This document shows positions 8,162 through 18,042 of a stretch of DNA of 64,000 nucleotides, one piece after another; position 1 is the first letter of the stretch; every line of letters starts with the position of its first letter. The stretch lies in NCBI RefSeq assembly GCF_000732925.1, contig NZ_CP008953.1:7118501-7182500 (forward strand). Direction: 5' to 3'. The notes below the pieces were generated by a model. It ran no database searches and was not told the origin of the DNA. It saw only the letters and a program-made list of their open reading frames with translations. The position numbers and the translations under genes were made by a program. This stretch comes from Amycolatopsis japonica (GTDB taxonomy: Bacteria; Actinomycetota; Actinomycetes; Mycobacteriales; Pseudonocardiaceae).

Positions 8162-9800
8162 CCGGGTCCCCCTTTTTCTCGTCTTCGCTGATCACGTTCT
8201 TCGACACGAGTTTCCCACCCGCGAAACACAGCCGGTACGCCTCGTAGTACCTGTCGAACAGACTGCGTTCGGTGCCGTAGTACTCGCATATCGCCCCGGC
8301 GGGCACCGGCGGTTCCAGCTGACGTGGCCGCGCGATCCGCTGACCGCCGGGCAAGAGGGAGGCGATCTCCGCGCGGGTCTGGCCGACGTGGATGCGGGCG
8401 TAGTCGCCACCGGGGAGTTCGGAGCCGTACCACTTGACGAGGAACACGGCCCCGCTGATCCCGACCACCACGCCGAAGAGCCCCATCGGCACGACGATCG
8501 CCTGGATCAGGCTGCGCCGGACGTCCCGGCGGGCGCGTTCCAGTTCCCTCGCCGACGTCGACTGCCCCACCTCGGCGTCCATCGCCGCCTGGCTCTCGGG
8601 CGATTCCTCCGACGGCGCCGCGTCGTGCGGCAAGGTCGCGCTGACCTCGAATCCGCCGTCACGAGGGCCTGCCCGCAGAGTTCCGCCGACGAGACGGACC
8701 CGTTCGCGCAGGCCGATCAGCCCGCGTTTGCCCGATGCCCTGCCCGGCAGCGGTCCCGCGGGCGGCGCGGAGTTGGTGACCACGACGTCCGTCTGCCCTT
8801 CGGCCCGTACGACCCGGACCGTGACCGCGGCACCCGGCGCGTGTTTCACCACGTTCGTGACCGATTCCTGGACCACGCGGTACGCGGCGCGGTCGACCAT
8901 CGGCGGCTCACCGTCGAGCGGTTCGTCCACTGAGGACTCGATCAGCACGCCCGAAGCCCTGGTCCGGTCGAGCAGTTCGTCGATGCTCTCGTGCACCGGC
9001 TCGGTCGGCGCGTCGTCCTCTCGCAGGACGCCGATGATCTCGCGCAGCCGTTCGGTCGCCGTCGCGGCGCTCTGCCGCAGCTCACCCGCGGCCCGTCGCT
9101 GTGGTTCGTCGAGTCCGCCCGCGACCTCCAGCGCCGCCGCGCGCACCGCGATCAGGCTCAGCTCGTGGCCCAGCGAATCGTGCATGTCACTGGCGATCCG
9201 GGTGCGCTCACGCAACCGCGCGCGATCGGCGACGAGCCGCTGACGGCTCTCCATCTCCTCGGCGCGACGCCAGCCGTCGCGCGCCATGTCCTCGCGCTGC
9301 CGGACGTACCTGCCCAGCAGCCAGGGCGTCACCCCCGCGAAGACGAGGACGCCGAGCAACGCACCCCAGGACGCGAAGCCGTCCTTGCTCCACAGCAGCG
9401 CGACAGGGACAGCAAGCACCGAAACGGCGGCGAAGAGGCGCAGCATCGGTTTCGCGACCGGTTGCCGATAGCCGGCGAGGTAACCGACCGCGACGAGGAC
9501 GAAGCCTTCCCAGATCGGCACCCGGCCGCCGAAGCTGCCCATGACGACGAAACTGGCCACCATCGCGATGGCGAGCGACACGAGCGGATACCGGCGCGCC
9601 GCCGCGATCGCGGTGGTGGTCGCGGTGAGGCCGGCGAGCAGCTCCCAGTGCCTCGTGCTGGATCCGGCGTCGATGACCACCCAGCCGCAGAGCCCGAGCC
9701 ACAAGGCGACGTCCATGACCAGCCGCCGCCCACGCCGCACGGGCTCCTCAGCGTCCTTCACACGACAGGACGCTACAAGCCGCGACGAGCGGTCCGCCAT
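8136..9800 (-). CDS. sensor histidine kinase with an added C-terminal membrane-anchored OmlA/SmpA-like domain
   Basis: About 554 residues from ATG 9800; GTG 9761 is an alternative start. Residues 27-165 hold about five membrane segments. HisKA_3 follows with His207 in SDMHDSLGHELS, then a HATPase domain with an N-box (VVQESVTNVVKH) and a glycine-rich GLIGLRERV. NarL-type kinases normally end near residue 390. This one continues with a linker, a further membrane helix (about 431-454) and roughly 95 residues beginning RIHVGQTRAEIASLLPGG, which resembles the start of SmpA/OmlA (BamE-like) domains and contains two cysteines. The topology suggests an outward-facing second sensor domain. The response regulator lies directly downstream. 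Confidence 0.87.
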   Translation of the reverse strand: MADRSSRLVASCRVKDAEEPVRRGRRLVMDVALWLGLCGWVVIDAGSSTRHWELLAGLTATTTAIAAARRYPLVSLAIAMVASFVVMGSFGGRVPIWEGFVLVAVGYLAGYRQPVAKPMLRLFAAVSVLAVPVALLWSKDGFASWGALLGVLVFAGVTPWLLGRYVRQREDMARDGWRRAEEMESRQRLVADRARLRERTRIASDMHDSLGHELSLIAVRAAALEVAGGLDEPQRRAAGELRQSAATATERLREIIGVLREDDAPTEPVHESIDELLDRTRASGVLIESSVDEPLDGEPPMVDRAAYRVVQESVTNVVKHAPGAAVTVRVVRAEGQTDVVVTNSAPPAGPLPGRASGKRGLIGLRERVRLVGGTLRAGPRDGGFEVSATLPHDAAPSEESPESQAAMDAEVGQSTSARELERARRDVRRSLIQAIVVPMGLFGVVVGISGAVFLVKWYGSELPGGDYARIHVGQTRAEIASLLPGGQRIARPRQLEPPVPAGAICEYYGTERSLFDRYYEAYRLCFAGGKLVSKNVISEDEKKGDPDDPGGAGR

Positions 9801-9804
9801 GGAC

Positions 9805-9827
9805 GAAAGTAAAGGTCCCCTGCTTCC
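9805..9827. repeat. degenerate copy of the 23-bp repeat
   Basis: A weakened match (AGTAAAGGTCCCCTGCT core) just upstream of the kinase start, in the divergent gap. It differs from the consensus at several positions and is one of the few copies not next to a stop codon. Confidence 0.5.
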
Positions 9828-9855
9828 CCGGTCCGATGACGCATGATGATCGACC

Positions 9856-10065
9856 ATGGCCGAGCGCACACTCACCGGTCAGCTAGGCGGTCCTGTCCCG
9901 GCAGGCATCGAAGCGCTGGCCGACCACGAGAAACAGGACCTCTCCGACGCGTTGCGGGACGCGCGCCACCGCCAGGCCAAGGCCTTGGCCGAAGCGGGTG
10001 AAGAGGGCCTGAAGTACGTACCCGCGCTCCTGCGCGGCGCCGTTCGGAAGGTGGTGGGCCTGTGA
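9856..10065 (+). CDS. small hypothetical protein, coupled to the next gene
   Basis: A 69-residue protein, hydrophilic, with a helical, charged middle (EKQDLSDALRDARHRQAKALAEAGEEG). No domain is recognised. Its stop overlaps the start of the next gene (GTGA at 10062), which suggests a two-gene operon and supports it being real. No strong ribosome binding site is visible. Confidence 0.65.
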   Translation: MAERTLTGQLGGPVPAGIEALADHEKQDLSDALRDARHRQAKALAEAGEEGLKYVPALLRGAVRKVVGL

Positions 10066-10820
10066 CCACCGAAAACTTCGCCTCGCAGGCGGAGATCCTC
10101 AAACTCGCCCGCGTCCTCGGCACCACCCCGGAACGGCTCTCGTACCTGGAGAACGTGGACGCCGCCGAGCTCCAGGCGTTCCGCGAGCAGGTCACGGACA
10201 CGCTGTTCGACGCCAACCTCGCCGCCCTGGAGCGGATGGCGATGGCGAGCAAGCTCGTCCCGAGCCCGATTCTCGCGAAGATCGCCGAGAAGGTCTTCGG
10301 CCCGCTTCTGTGCGCGCGGATCGCCGGGCTGGTCGACGTCTCTCGGGGCGTCGACGTCGCGAAGCGGCTGAAGCCGCCGTTCCTGGCCGACGTCGCGGCC
10401 GAACTGGACCCGCGGCGGGCGAGCGCGATCATCGCGCGGATCCCGCTCGACACCGTCGTCGAGGTGGCCGGTGAGCTGGTGCGCCGCGAGGACTGGATCA
10501 CCGTCGGCCGGTTCGTCGGGCACCTGCCCGATCCGACGGTGCGCCGGGCGCTGGCCGTCATCGGTGACGAGGCGCTGATCCGGATCGCGTTCGTCCTCGA
10601 CGACAAGAGCCGGATCGATCACGTCCTCGGGCTGCTTCCCGAAGCCCGGTTCCGCGGTCTCCTGGGGGTCGCGGCCGCCGACGAGGGCCTGTGGGCGCCG
10701 GTGCTCGACCTGCTCACGCACCTGAGCGACAAGCGGGTCGAGCAGTGGTCCCACCTGCTCGACGAGCTCCCGCCCGCCTTGCGTGAACGCGTCCAGGAGA
10801 CCCTCGGCCAAGCCTCCTGA
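10062..10820 (+). CDS. hypothetical helical-repeat protein (MgtE N-domain-like)
   Basis: A 252-residue soluble protein of short helical repeats. Segments such as LDPRRASAIIARIPLDTVVEVAGEL and LPDPTVRRALAVI (shown here in pieces) resemble the magnesium-sensing superhelical N-domain of MgtE, but no transporter domain follows. The start is a GTG overlapping the upstream stop by 4 bp. A repeat unit begins 12 bp after the stop codon. The function is unknown; it resembles conserved actinobacterial proteins of unassigned role. Confidence 0.7.
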   Translation: MTTENFASQAEILKLARVLGTTPERLSYLENVDAAELQAFREQVTDTLFDANLAALERMAMASKLVPSPILAKIAEKVFGPLLCARIAGLVDVSRGVDVAKRLKPPFLADVAAELDPRRASAIIARIPLDTVVEVAGELVRREDWITVGRFVGHLPDPTVRRALAVIGDEALIRIAFVLDDKSRIDHVLGLLPEARFRGLLGVAAADEGLWAPVLDLLTHLSDKRVEQWSHLLDELPPALRERVQETLGQAS

Positions 10821-10831
10821 CCGGCGCGGGG

Positions 10832-10854
10832 GAGCAAGGGACCTTTGCTACCAC
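10832..10854. repeat. 23-bp repeat unit overlapping the hutI stop codon
   Basis: Forward copy with the perfect core AGCAAGGGACCTTTGCT, in the convergent gap between the helical-repeat gene and hutI. The hutI TAG stop (10848-10850) and its last sense codons are repeat sequence. Confidence 0.9.
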
Positions 10855-12014
10855 TTTGAGGCGAAACCGCTGGTCAGACGCCTTCCGCGCCGCCACACCC
10901 CAGCCGTCAGCGGCACCCCGGGCCGGTACGCGAGATGTGTCGTCGAAGGCGCCTCCAGCACGTGAAGATCGGCACGCGCCCCCGGCCGCACGAAGCCCAC
11001 GTCGTCACGCCGCAGGGCCCGGGCACCGCCCGCCGTCGCCGACCACACCGCCTCGTCGATCGTCATCCGCATCTGCAGCACCGCGGTCGTCACGCAGAAC
11101 GCCATCGACGTCGTGTACGAGCTGCCCGGATTCGCGTTGCTCGCCAGCGCGACCGTCGCCCCCGCGTCGAGAAGCCGCCGCGCCGGCGCCAGCGGCTGCC
11201 GCGTCGACAGGTCGCACGCCGGCAGCAAGGTCGCGACAGTGTCCGAAGCAGCGAGAGCCTCGACGTCCGCTTCGCTCAGGTAGGTGCAGTGGTCGACACT
11301 CGCCGCCCCCAGCTCGACGGCGAGCCGCACTCCCGGCCCCTCCCCCAGCTGGTTCCCGTGCACCCGCAGCCCGAGCCCACGCTCCCGCGCCGCCTTGAGT
11401 ACCCGTCCGGACTGCGCCTCGTCGAACGCGCCGGTCTCGCAGAACACGTCGGCCCACCGCACGAGCGGGGCCACGGCGTCGAGCATGTCACCGCACACGA
11501 GGTCCACATAGGACTCCGCGTCCGCGCCCGGCGGCACCAGATGCGCACCGAGGAACGTGACCTCGTCGGCCACATCGGCCGCGATCCGCGCCGAACGAGC
11601 CTCGTCTTCGACGTTGAGCCCGTATCCGGTCTTCGTCTCCAGGCAGGTCGTGCCCTGCCTCGCCGCTTCGTCCACGTGACGCCGCAGGTTCGCCGCCAGC
11701 TGCTCATCGGAAGCAGACCGCGTCGCATCGACCGTGACCGCGATACCCCCGGCGCTGTACGCCTTCCCGGCCATCCGCGCCTCGAACTCGGCGGTGCGGT
11801 CCCCGGCGAAGACGAGGTGCGTGTGACTGTCCACCCAGCCGGGCAGCACCGCGCGCCCTTCGACGTCGACCCGCTCGTCCGCCTCGGGCGCGTCCGCCGC
11901 CGCACCGACCCACGCGATCGCTTCGCCCTCGATAACGACGGCCGCGTCGCGGAGCTTGCCCAGTTCGGCGTCGTTCGTGGTGAGCTCGCCGATTCCCGTG
12001 ATCAGGACTGCCAC
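10848..12014 (-). CDS. hutI: imidazolonepropionase
   Basis: Third step of histidine breakdown: hydrolyses 4-imidazolone-5-propionate to N-formimino-L-glutamate. It is a 388-residue amidohydrolase with metal-binding DSHTHLVFAG (His64, His66), a RVHGNQLGEG strand and ASVDHCTYL. At the position where most relatives have a metal-site Asp (a S/T-D-x-NPG pattern) this protein reads ASNANPGSSY, giving Asn293. The ATG start overlaps the end of hutF by 13 bp. The stop codon comes from the adjoining repeat unit. It is the last gene of the hut operon. Confidence 0.93.
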   Translation of the reverse strand: MAVLITGIGELTTNDAELGKLRDAAVVIEGEAIAWVGAAADAPEADERVDVEGRAVLPGWVDSHTHLVFAGDRTAEFEARMAGKAYSAGGIAVTVDATRSASDEQLAANLRRHVDEAARQGTTCLETKTGYGLNVEDEARSARIAADVADEVTFLGAHLVPPGADAESYVDLVCGDMLDAVAPLVRWADVFCETGAFDEAQSGRVLKAARERGLGLRVHGNQLGEGPGVRLAVELGAASVDHCTYLSEADVEALAASDTVATLLPACDLSTRQPLAPARRLLDAGATVALASNANPGSSYTTSMAFCVTTAVLQMRMTIDEAVWSATAGGARALRRDDVGFVRPGARADLHVLEAPSTTHLAYRPGVPLTAGVWRRGRRLTSGFASKW

Positions 12015-13297
12015 AATGCCTCGATCTCCTTGGCCAGGACCGTTTCCGGCCGGTCGATCAGCTGATGCGCGCCATCGCGGACGATCTCACGCCCGGCGAC
12101 GACGACGTCCCGGACGTCCGCACCCGAAGCGGCGAAGACCACCCCGGACGGCTCGATCCCCGCGGTCCGCACCGACCCGAGCCCGACCGTGACCAGGTCC
12201 GCGCCCGCGCCCGGAGCCAGCGTGCCGACCTCGTCCCAGCCGACCGCGCCGTGATCCGTCGCGGCCACGAGCAGTTCCTCGGCGGTGAACCGGCCGCGTT
12301 TCTCGCTGGCGAGCCGCTCGTTCAATTCCAGTGCCCTGGTCTCCTCGAACGCGTCGACGACCGCGTTGCTGTCGCTGCCGATCGACAGCCGCACCCCCGC
12401 GTCCAGCAGCGTCCGCGCGGGGCCGATGCCGTCGCCGAGATCCCGTTCGGTCGTCGGGCAGAAACAGGCGCGACTCCTCGCGGCTCCCAACCGCTGGACG
12501 TCATCCGGGGTCAGGTGCGTGGCGTGCACCGCGGTGAGCCGCTCGCCGAGGATGCCGTGGTCGTGCAGCAGCCCCGTCGGCGTCCGGCCATAAGCCGCCA
12601 CACATTGCTCGTTCTCGGCACGCTGCTCCGAAAGGTGGATGTGCAGCGGCCCGGCCCCACCGGCCACTTCGGACAGTTGATCCTCGGGAACGGCACGCAC
12701 CGAATGGATCGCCCCACCCATCCGGAACGTCTCGTCCTCCCGCAGTTCGCCGACTCGTTGCGCCCACTTGGTGGCCGTCCCGTCGGAGAACCGCCGCTGC
12801 ACCTCGTCGGGCTCGACGCCGATCCCGCCCGCGAGGTAGCACGTGTCGAGCAACGTCAGCCGGATCCCGGCGTCCCTGGCGGCCTGCCGCAAGGCCTCGC
12901 CCATCGCATTCGGCTCGGCGTAAGGCTTTCCGCCCGGCGCGTGGTGCAGATAGTGGAACTCGCCGACGCTCGTGTACCCGGCAAGCACCATCTCGGCATA
13001 AACCCCGCGCGCCAACCGGTAATACGAATCCGGATCCAGCCGGGACGCGAGCGAATACATCCGCTCGCGCCACGTCCAGAAGGTGCCGCGGTCGTGGTGC
13101 GTCCGCCCGCGCAGGGCACGGTGGAACGCGTGCGAGTGCCCATTCGCGAAGCCCGGCAAGGTCAGTCCACTCAGGACAGTCCCTTCGCGAGGCGCGTTCG
13201 CCGTCACGGACGCGATCTTGCCGCCGTCGACCTCGATCCGGACGGCGTCGGCGATCCCGTCCGGCAGCCAGGCGCGTTCACACCAATATGTCGTCAT
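12002..13297 (-). CDS. hutF: formimidoylglutamate deiminase
   Basis: Converts N-formimino-L-glutamate to N-formyl-L-glutamate and ammonia, the five-step branch of histidine catabolism. It is a 431-residue amidohydrolase of the usual length. Metal ligands appear in NGHSHAFHR, HIHLSEQ, VHATHL and the aspartate of GSDSN. ATG 13297 overlaps the stop of the M20 gene by 4 bp, so the two are coupled. Its presence means N-formylglutamate, not formamide plus glutamate, is the pathway intermediate here. Confidence 0.94.
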   Translation of the reverse strand: MTTYWCERAWLPDGIADAVRIEVDGGKIASVTANAPREGTVLSGLTLPGFANGHSHAFHRALRGRTHHDRGTFWTWRERMYSLASRLDPDSYYRLARGVYAEMVLAGYTSVGEFHYLHHAPGGKPYAEPNAMGEALRQAARDAGIRLTLLDTCYLAGGIGVEPDEVQRRFSDGTATKWAQRVGELREDETFRMGGAIHSVRAVPEDQLSEVAGGAGPLHIHLSEQRAENEQCVAAYGRTPTGLLHDHGILGERLTAVHATHLTPDDVQRLGAARSRACFCPTTERDLGDGIGPARTLLDAGVRLSIGSDSNAVVDAFEETRALELNERLASEKRGRFTAEELLVAATDHGAVGWDEVGTLAPGAGADLVTVGLGSVRTAGIEPSGVVFAASGADVRDVVVAGREIVRDGAHQLIDRPETVLAKEIEALWQS

Positions 13298-14486
13298 GTC
13301 GACAGTTTCTCCAGGACGTCCGCGAGCGCGCGGGCACCGTGGTCGACGTCGTCGGGCTCGGAGAACTCCTCCGGGGAATGGCTGATCCCGGTGGGGTTAC
13401 GCACGTAGAGCATTCCGGACGGGACGAACCCGGCGAGGATCGCCGCGTCGTGCCCGGCGCCGGTCGGCAGTTCCGGCGGCCCGCCCAGCCACGTGCCCAG
13501 GTCACGGCGCAGCACGTCGTCGAAGATCACGTCGTCGGAGTACGACTCCCTGGTGACCTCGACGCGGCACCCTTCCTGTCCGGCCGCCTCTTCCGCCAGC
13601 TTCGCGATTTCCGCGACCAGTGCGGGCGTATCCGTGCCCGGCACCCGTGCGTCCAGCCAAAGGTCCACAGTGGACGCGATGACGTTCGTCCCGCCGGGCG
13701 TCGGCACGAGCCTGCCGACGGTGGCCCTCGCGTCAGCGGTCGCCTTCGCCAGTTTCCGCACTGCGAGCACGGTCTCCGCCGCCGGGATCATCGGGTCACG
13801 ACGATCGCCGATCAGCGTCGCACCGGCGTGGTTTCCCTGCCCCTGGAAGGAGAATCGCCATCGTCCGTGCGCAATCACGGTGTTGCCGACTGCGACCGGC
13901 GAACCGAGGTCGATCAGCCCGCGCCCCTGCTCCACGTGCAGCTCCAGGAACCGCCCGATCAGCCCGAGCCGCTCGGAGTCACGGCCGACCCGATCCGGAT
14001 CGAGGCCGGATTTCGCCGCCGCTTCGGCGAACGTGACACCGTCCGGGTCGCGCAGGCCGCGTGCCTTGTCCGCGGCGATGGTCCCGGTCAGGAGACGCGA
14101 TCCGAGGCACGGCACACCGAATCGGCCGCCCTCCTCTTCCGCGAAGACCACGACGGCGAACGGCTTGGCCGGACGGAATCCCTTGGCCTGCAAGATCTCC
14201 ACCGCGTCGAGCGCGCTCGCGACACCGAGCGGACCGTCGAAGGCACCGCCGCCGGGCACCGAGTCGAGATGGCTCCCGGTGACGACCGCGTCCGGGCCGG
14301 GTGTGCCCCACCAGGCCCAGATGTTGCCGTTGCGGTCGGTCTCGACGCCCAGTCCCAGCCGTCCGGCGCGCTCGACGAACCACGCGCGCAGCTCGGTTTC
14401 GGCCGCGTCGAAGGCGTGGCGGGAATAGCCTCCGCGCTTCGGGTCGCGGCCGACGTCCGAGATCTCCTCCAGCAGCGAGGACGCGG

Positions 14487-14490
<4 letters not shown>
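13294..14490 (-). CDS. M20-family amidohydrolase (allantoate amidohydrolase / carbamoylase type) in the hut operon
   Basis: A 398-residue dinuclear-metal amidohydrolase. Ligands and catalytic residues are visible in GSHLDSVPGG (His74), FDGPLGV (Asp85), AEEEGGRF (Glu119/Glu120) and HVEQG, with a late NPTGISHSPEEF block. By sequence it groups with allantoate amidohydrolases and N-carbamoyl amino acid hydrolases. No other purine or allantoin gene lies nearby. It sits between hutU and hutF with overlapping starts and stops on both sides. With no hutG in the window, it is a candidate N-formylglutamate deformylase; that role is inference from context. Confidence 0.85.
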
Positions 14491-16139
<1,649 letters not shown>

Positions 16140-16143
16140 GGGC

Positions 16144-17670
16144 TCAGACCTCCAGTTGGGCCGCGGCGAGGACGGCACCCGACGCGACGAGTTCTTCGGC
16201 GGCGGCGATCTCCGGCGCCAGATGACGGTCGGGGCCGGGGCCCTCGACCTTGGTGCGGACGAGATCCCGGACCCGGCCGGTGACCGGCGACGGGACCAGG
16301 GGCGCACGCATGTCGAGGGCGCGCGCGGCGGTGAGCAGTTCGATGGCGAGCACGGTGTTGAGGCCCTCGACGGCCTTGCGCAGCTTGCGCGCGGCGGACC
16401 AGCCCATGGAGACGTGGTCCTCCTGCATGGCGCTGCTCGGGATCGAGTCGACCGACGCCGGCACCGCGAGCCGCTTGAGCTCGCTGACCACGGCCGCCTG
16501 CGTGTACTGGGCGATCATGTGGCCGGAATCGACGCCGGGGTCGAACGCGAGGAACGGCGGCAGGCCGTGCGAACGAGCCTTGTCGAGCATGCGGTCCGTG
16601 CGGCGCTCGGCGATGCTCGCGACGTCCGCGAGCGGGATGGCGAGGAAGTCGAGCACGTACGCGACCGGGGCGCCGTGGAAGTTGCCGTTGGACTCGACGC
16701 GGCCGTCGGACAACACGACCGGGTTGTCGACCGCGGAATGAAGCTCACGCTCGGCGACGAGTTCGGCGTGCGTGAGGCTGTCCCGCGCGCCGCCGTGCAC
16801 CTGGGGTGCGCAGCGGAGGGAGTACGCGTCCTGGACGCGGTTGCAGTCGGGACCGCGGTGGCTCTCGACGATCTTCGAGTCCTGCAGCGCCGTCCACATA
16901 CGCTGGGCGCTCAGCGCCTGGCCCGGGTGCGGACGCAAGGCCTGGAGGTCGGCCGCGAAGGCGCGGTCGGTGCCGAGAAGCGCTTCGACGCTCATCGCCG
17001 CGGTGATGTCGGCGGTGTCGAGCAGCTTGCGCAGGTCGGCGGCGGCGAGCAGGAGCATGCCGAGCATGCCGTCGGTCCCGTTGGTGAGGGCGAGGCCCTC
17101 CTTCTCCGCGAGAACGATCGGCTCGATCCCAGCGTGCTTCAGCGCTACGTCGGCCTGGACGATTTCGCCGTTGTACTCGACTTCGCCCTCCCCCATCAGC
17201 GCGAGCGCGACAGCGGCGAGGGGCGCGAGGTCGCCGGAGCAGCCGAGGCTGCCGTACTCGTGAACGAGCGGGGTGATCCCGGCGTTGAGCATCGCCGCAA
17301 GCGCTTGCGCGGTCTGCGGACGGATGCCGGTGTACCCGCTGGCGAGAGTGCGGAGGCGCAGCAACATCAGCGCGCGCACGACCTCGGTCTCGACGACCGG
17401 GCCCGCGCCGGCCGCGTGCGACCGGATCAGCGACCGCTGAAGCGCGGTGCGACTCTCGAGCGGGATGTGCCTGGTCGCGAGCGCCCCGAAGCCCGTCGAA
17501 ACGCCGTACGTCGGCGTCTCGGCGTGCGCGAGGTCGTCGATGTGCTTACGCGTCGCGGCAAGGTTCTTCTCGGCCGCTTCGCTGACCGCGACGGGCGAGT
17601 GGTCACGGGCGACCGCGACGACCTGTTCGGGCCGAAGCGGTTCGGACCCCAGAAGTACGGTTTCCGGCAT
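16144..17670 (-). CDS. hutH: histidine ammonia-lyase
   Basis: First step: deaminates L-histidine to urocanate. 508 residues from ATG 17670; an in-frame ATG at 17691 is possible. The active-site Tyr55 is in TYGVSTGFG. The tripeptide that cyclises to the MIO cofactor is Cys144-Ser145-Gly146 in GSLGCSGDLAPL, rather than the common Ala-Ser-Gly. As I recall, streptomycete enzymes share the Cys. It is the first gene of the hut operon, divergent from an IclR regulator across a palindrome-rich 372-bp region. Confidence 0.95.
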   Translation of the reverse strand: MPETVLLGSEPLRPEQVVAVARDHSPVAVSEAAEKNLAATRKHIDDLAHAETPTYGVSTGFGALATRHIPLESRTALQRSLIRSHAAGAGPVVETEVVRALMLLRLRTLASGYTGIRPQTAQALAAMLNAGITPLVHEYGSLGCSGDLAPLAAVALALMGEGEVEYNGEIVQADVALKHAGIEPIVLAEKEGLALTNGTDGMLGMLLLAAADLRKLLDTADITAAMSVEALLGTDRAFAADLQALRPHPGQALSAQRMWTALQDSKIVESHRGPDCNRVQDAYSLRCAPQVHGGARDSLTHAELVAERELHSAVDNPVVLSDGRVESNGNFHGAPVAYVLDFLAIPLADVASIAERRTDRMLDKARSHGLPPFLAFDPGVDSGHMIAQYTQAAVVSELKRLAVPASVDSIPSSAMQEDHVSMGWSAARKLRKAVEGLNTVLAIELLTAARALDMRAPLVPSPVTGRVRDLVRTKVEGPGPDRHLAPEIAAAEELVASGAVLAAAQLEV

Positions 17671-17790
17671 AGCCCCATTGGACAACGCCATGCCCGCTGG
17701 TGGGCGGCGCCAACCGGTGGTTGTGTCTGGTATCCAAGACACGCACGGTGGGAGCAAGGGACCTTTGCTACCACGGGTCGCCGCCGGGAT

Positions 17791-17841
17791 GGGGGTGTGT
17801 GGATATAGGGACGTTGAGTGTCTCTATATCCACACACCCCC
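17791..17841. repeat. long perfect inverted repeat in the hut control region
   Basis: Arms of 18 bp, GGGGGTGTGTGGATATAG at 17791-17808 and its exact complement at 17824-17841, with a 15-bp loop. It shares the GTGTGGAT word with the next palindrome. Confidence 0.85.
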
Positions 17842-17864
17842 TACCCCGCGTAGCGACGACTACC

Positions 17865-17911
17865 GACTGTGTGGATTTTGGTGCGTTGGATGACCCGAAA
17901 TCCACACAGTC
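17865..17911. repeat. second inverted repeat in the hut control region
   Basis: Arms of 14 bp, GACTGTGTGGATTT at 17865-17878 and its complement at 17898-17911, with a 19-bp loop. It shares GTGTGGAT with the palindrome at 17791, which suggests that both belong to one repeat family. Confidence 0.85.
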
Positions 17912-17933
17912 ACCGCTCCCACCTGCCAAAAGG

Positions 17934-17999
17934 GAGCAAGGGACCTTTGCTACCACTCATCTCGACATTGAGAGAAGTGGTAGCAAAGGTCCCTTGCTC
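17934..17999. repeat. inverted pair of 23-bp repeat units
   Basis: Forward unit at 17934-17956 and reverse unit at 17977-17999, able to form one long stem with a 20-bp loop. A further forward unit lies at 17752-17774. This cluster is upstream of both flanking genes, unlike most copies. Confidence 0.9.
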
Positions 18000-18042
18000 C
18001 CCCGCCGCACGAACAGCCGCACGAAAACGAAGGAGGCCGACC

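Larger units (their letters stand above)
17671..18042. promoter_or_regulatory. hutH-iclR divergent intergenic region
   Basis: A 372-bp spacer that must hold both promoters. It contains three repeat units (17752-17774, 17934-17956 and 17977-17999, the last two an inverted pair) and two long hairpins at 17791-17841 and 17865-17911. AAGGAGG at 18029-18035 serves the iclR ATG. I could not assign -35/-10 boxes with confidence. An IclR site is expected here, but none is proven. Confidence 0.6.

Noticed and set aside
13662..13676. TCCACAGTGGAC-like palindromes inside genes (also near 1584 and 26980)
   Set aside because: They lie within conserved coding regions, have no spacing pattern, and are explained by codon use in GC-rich DNA.
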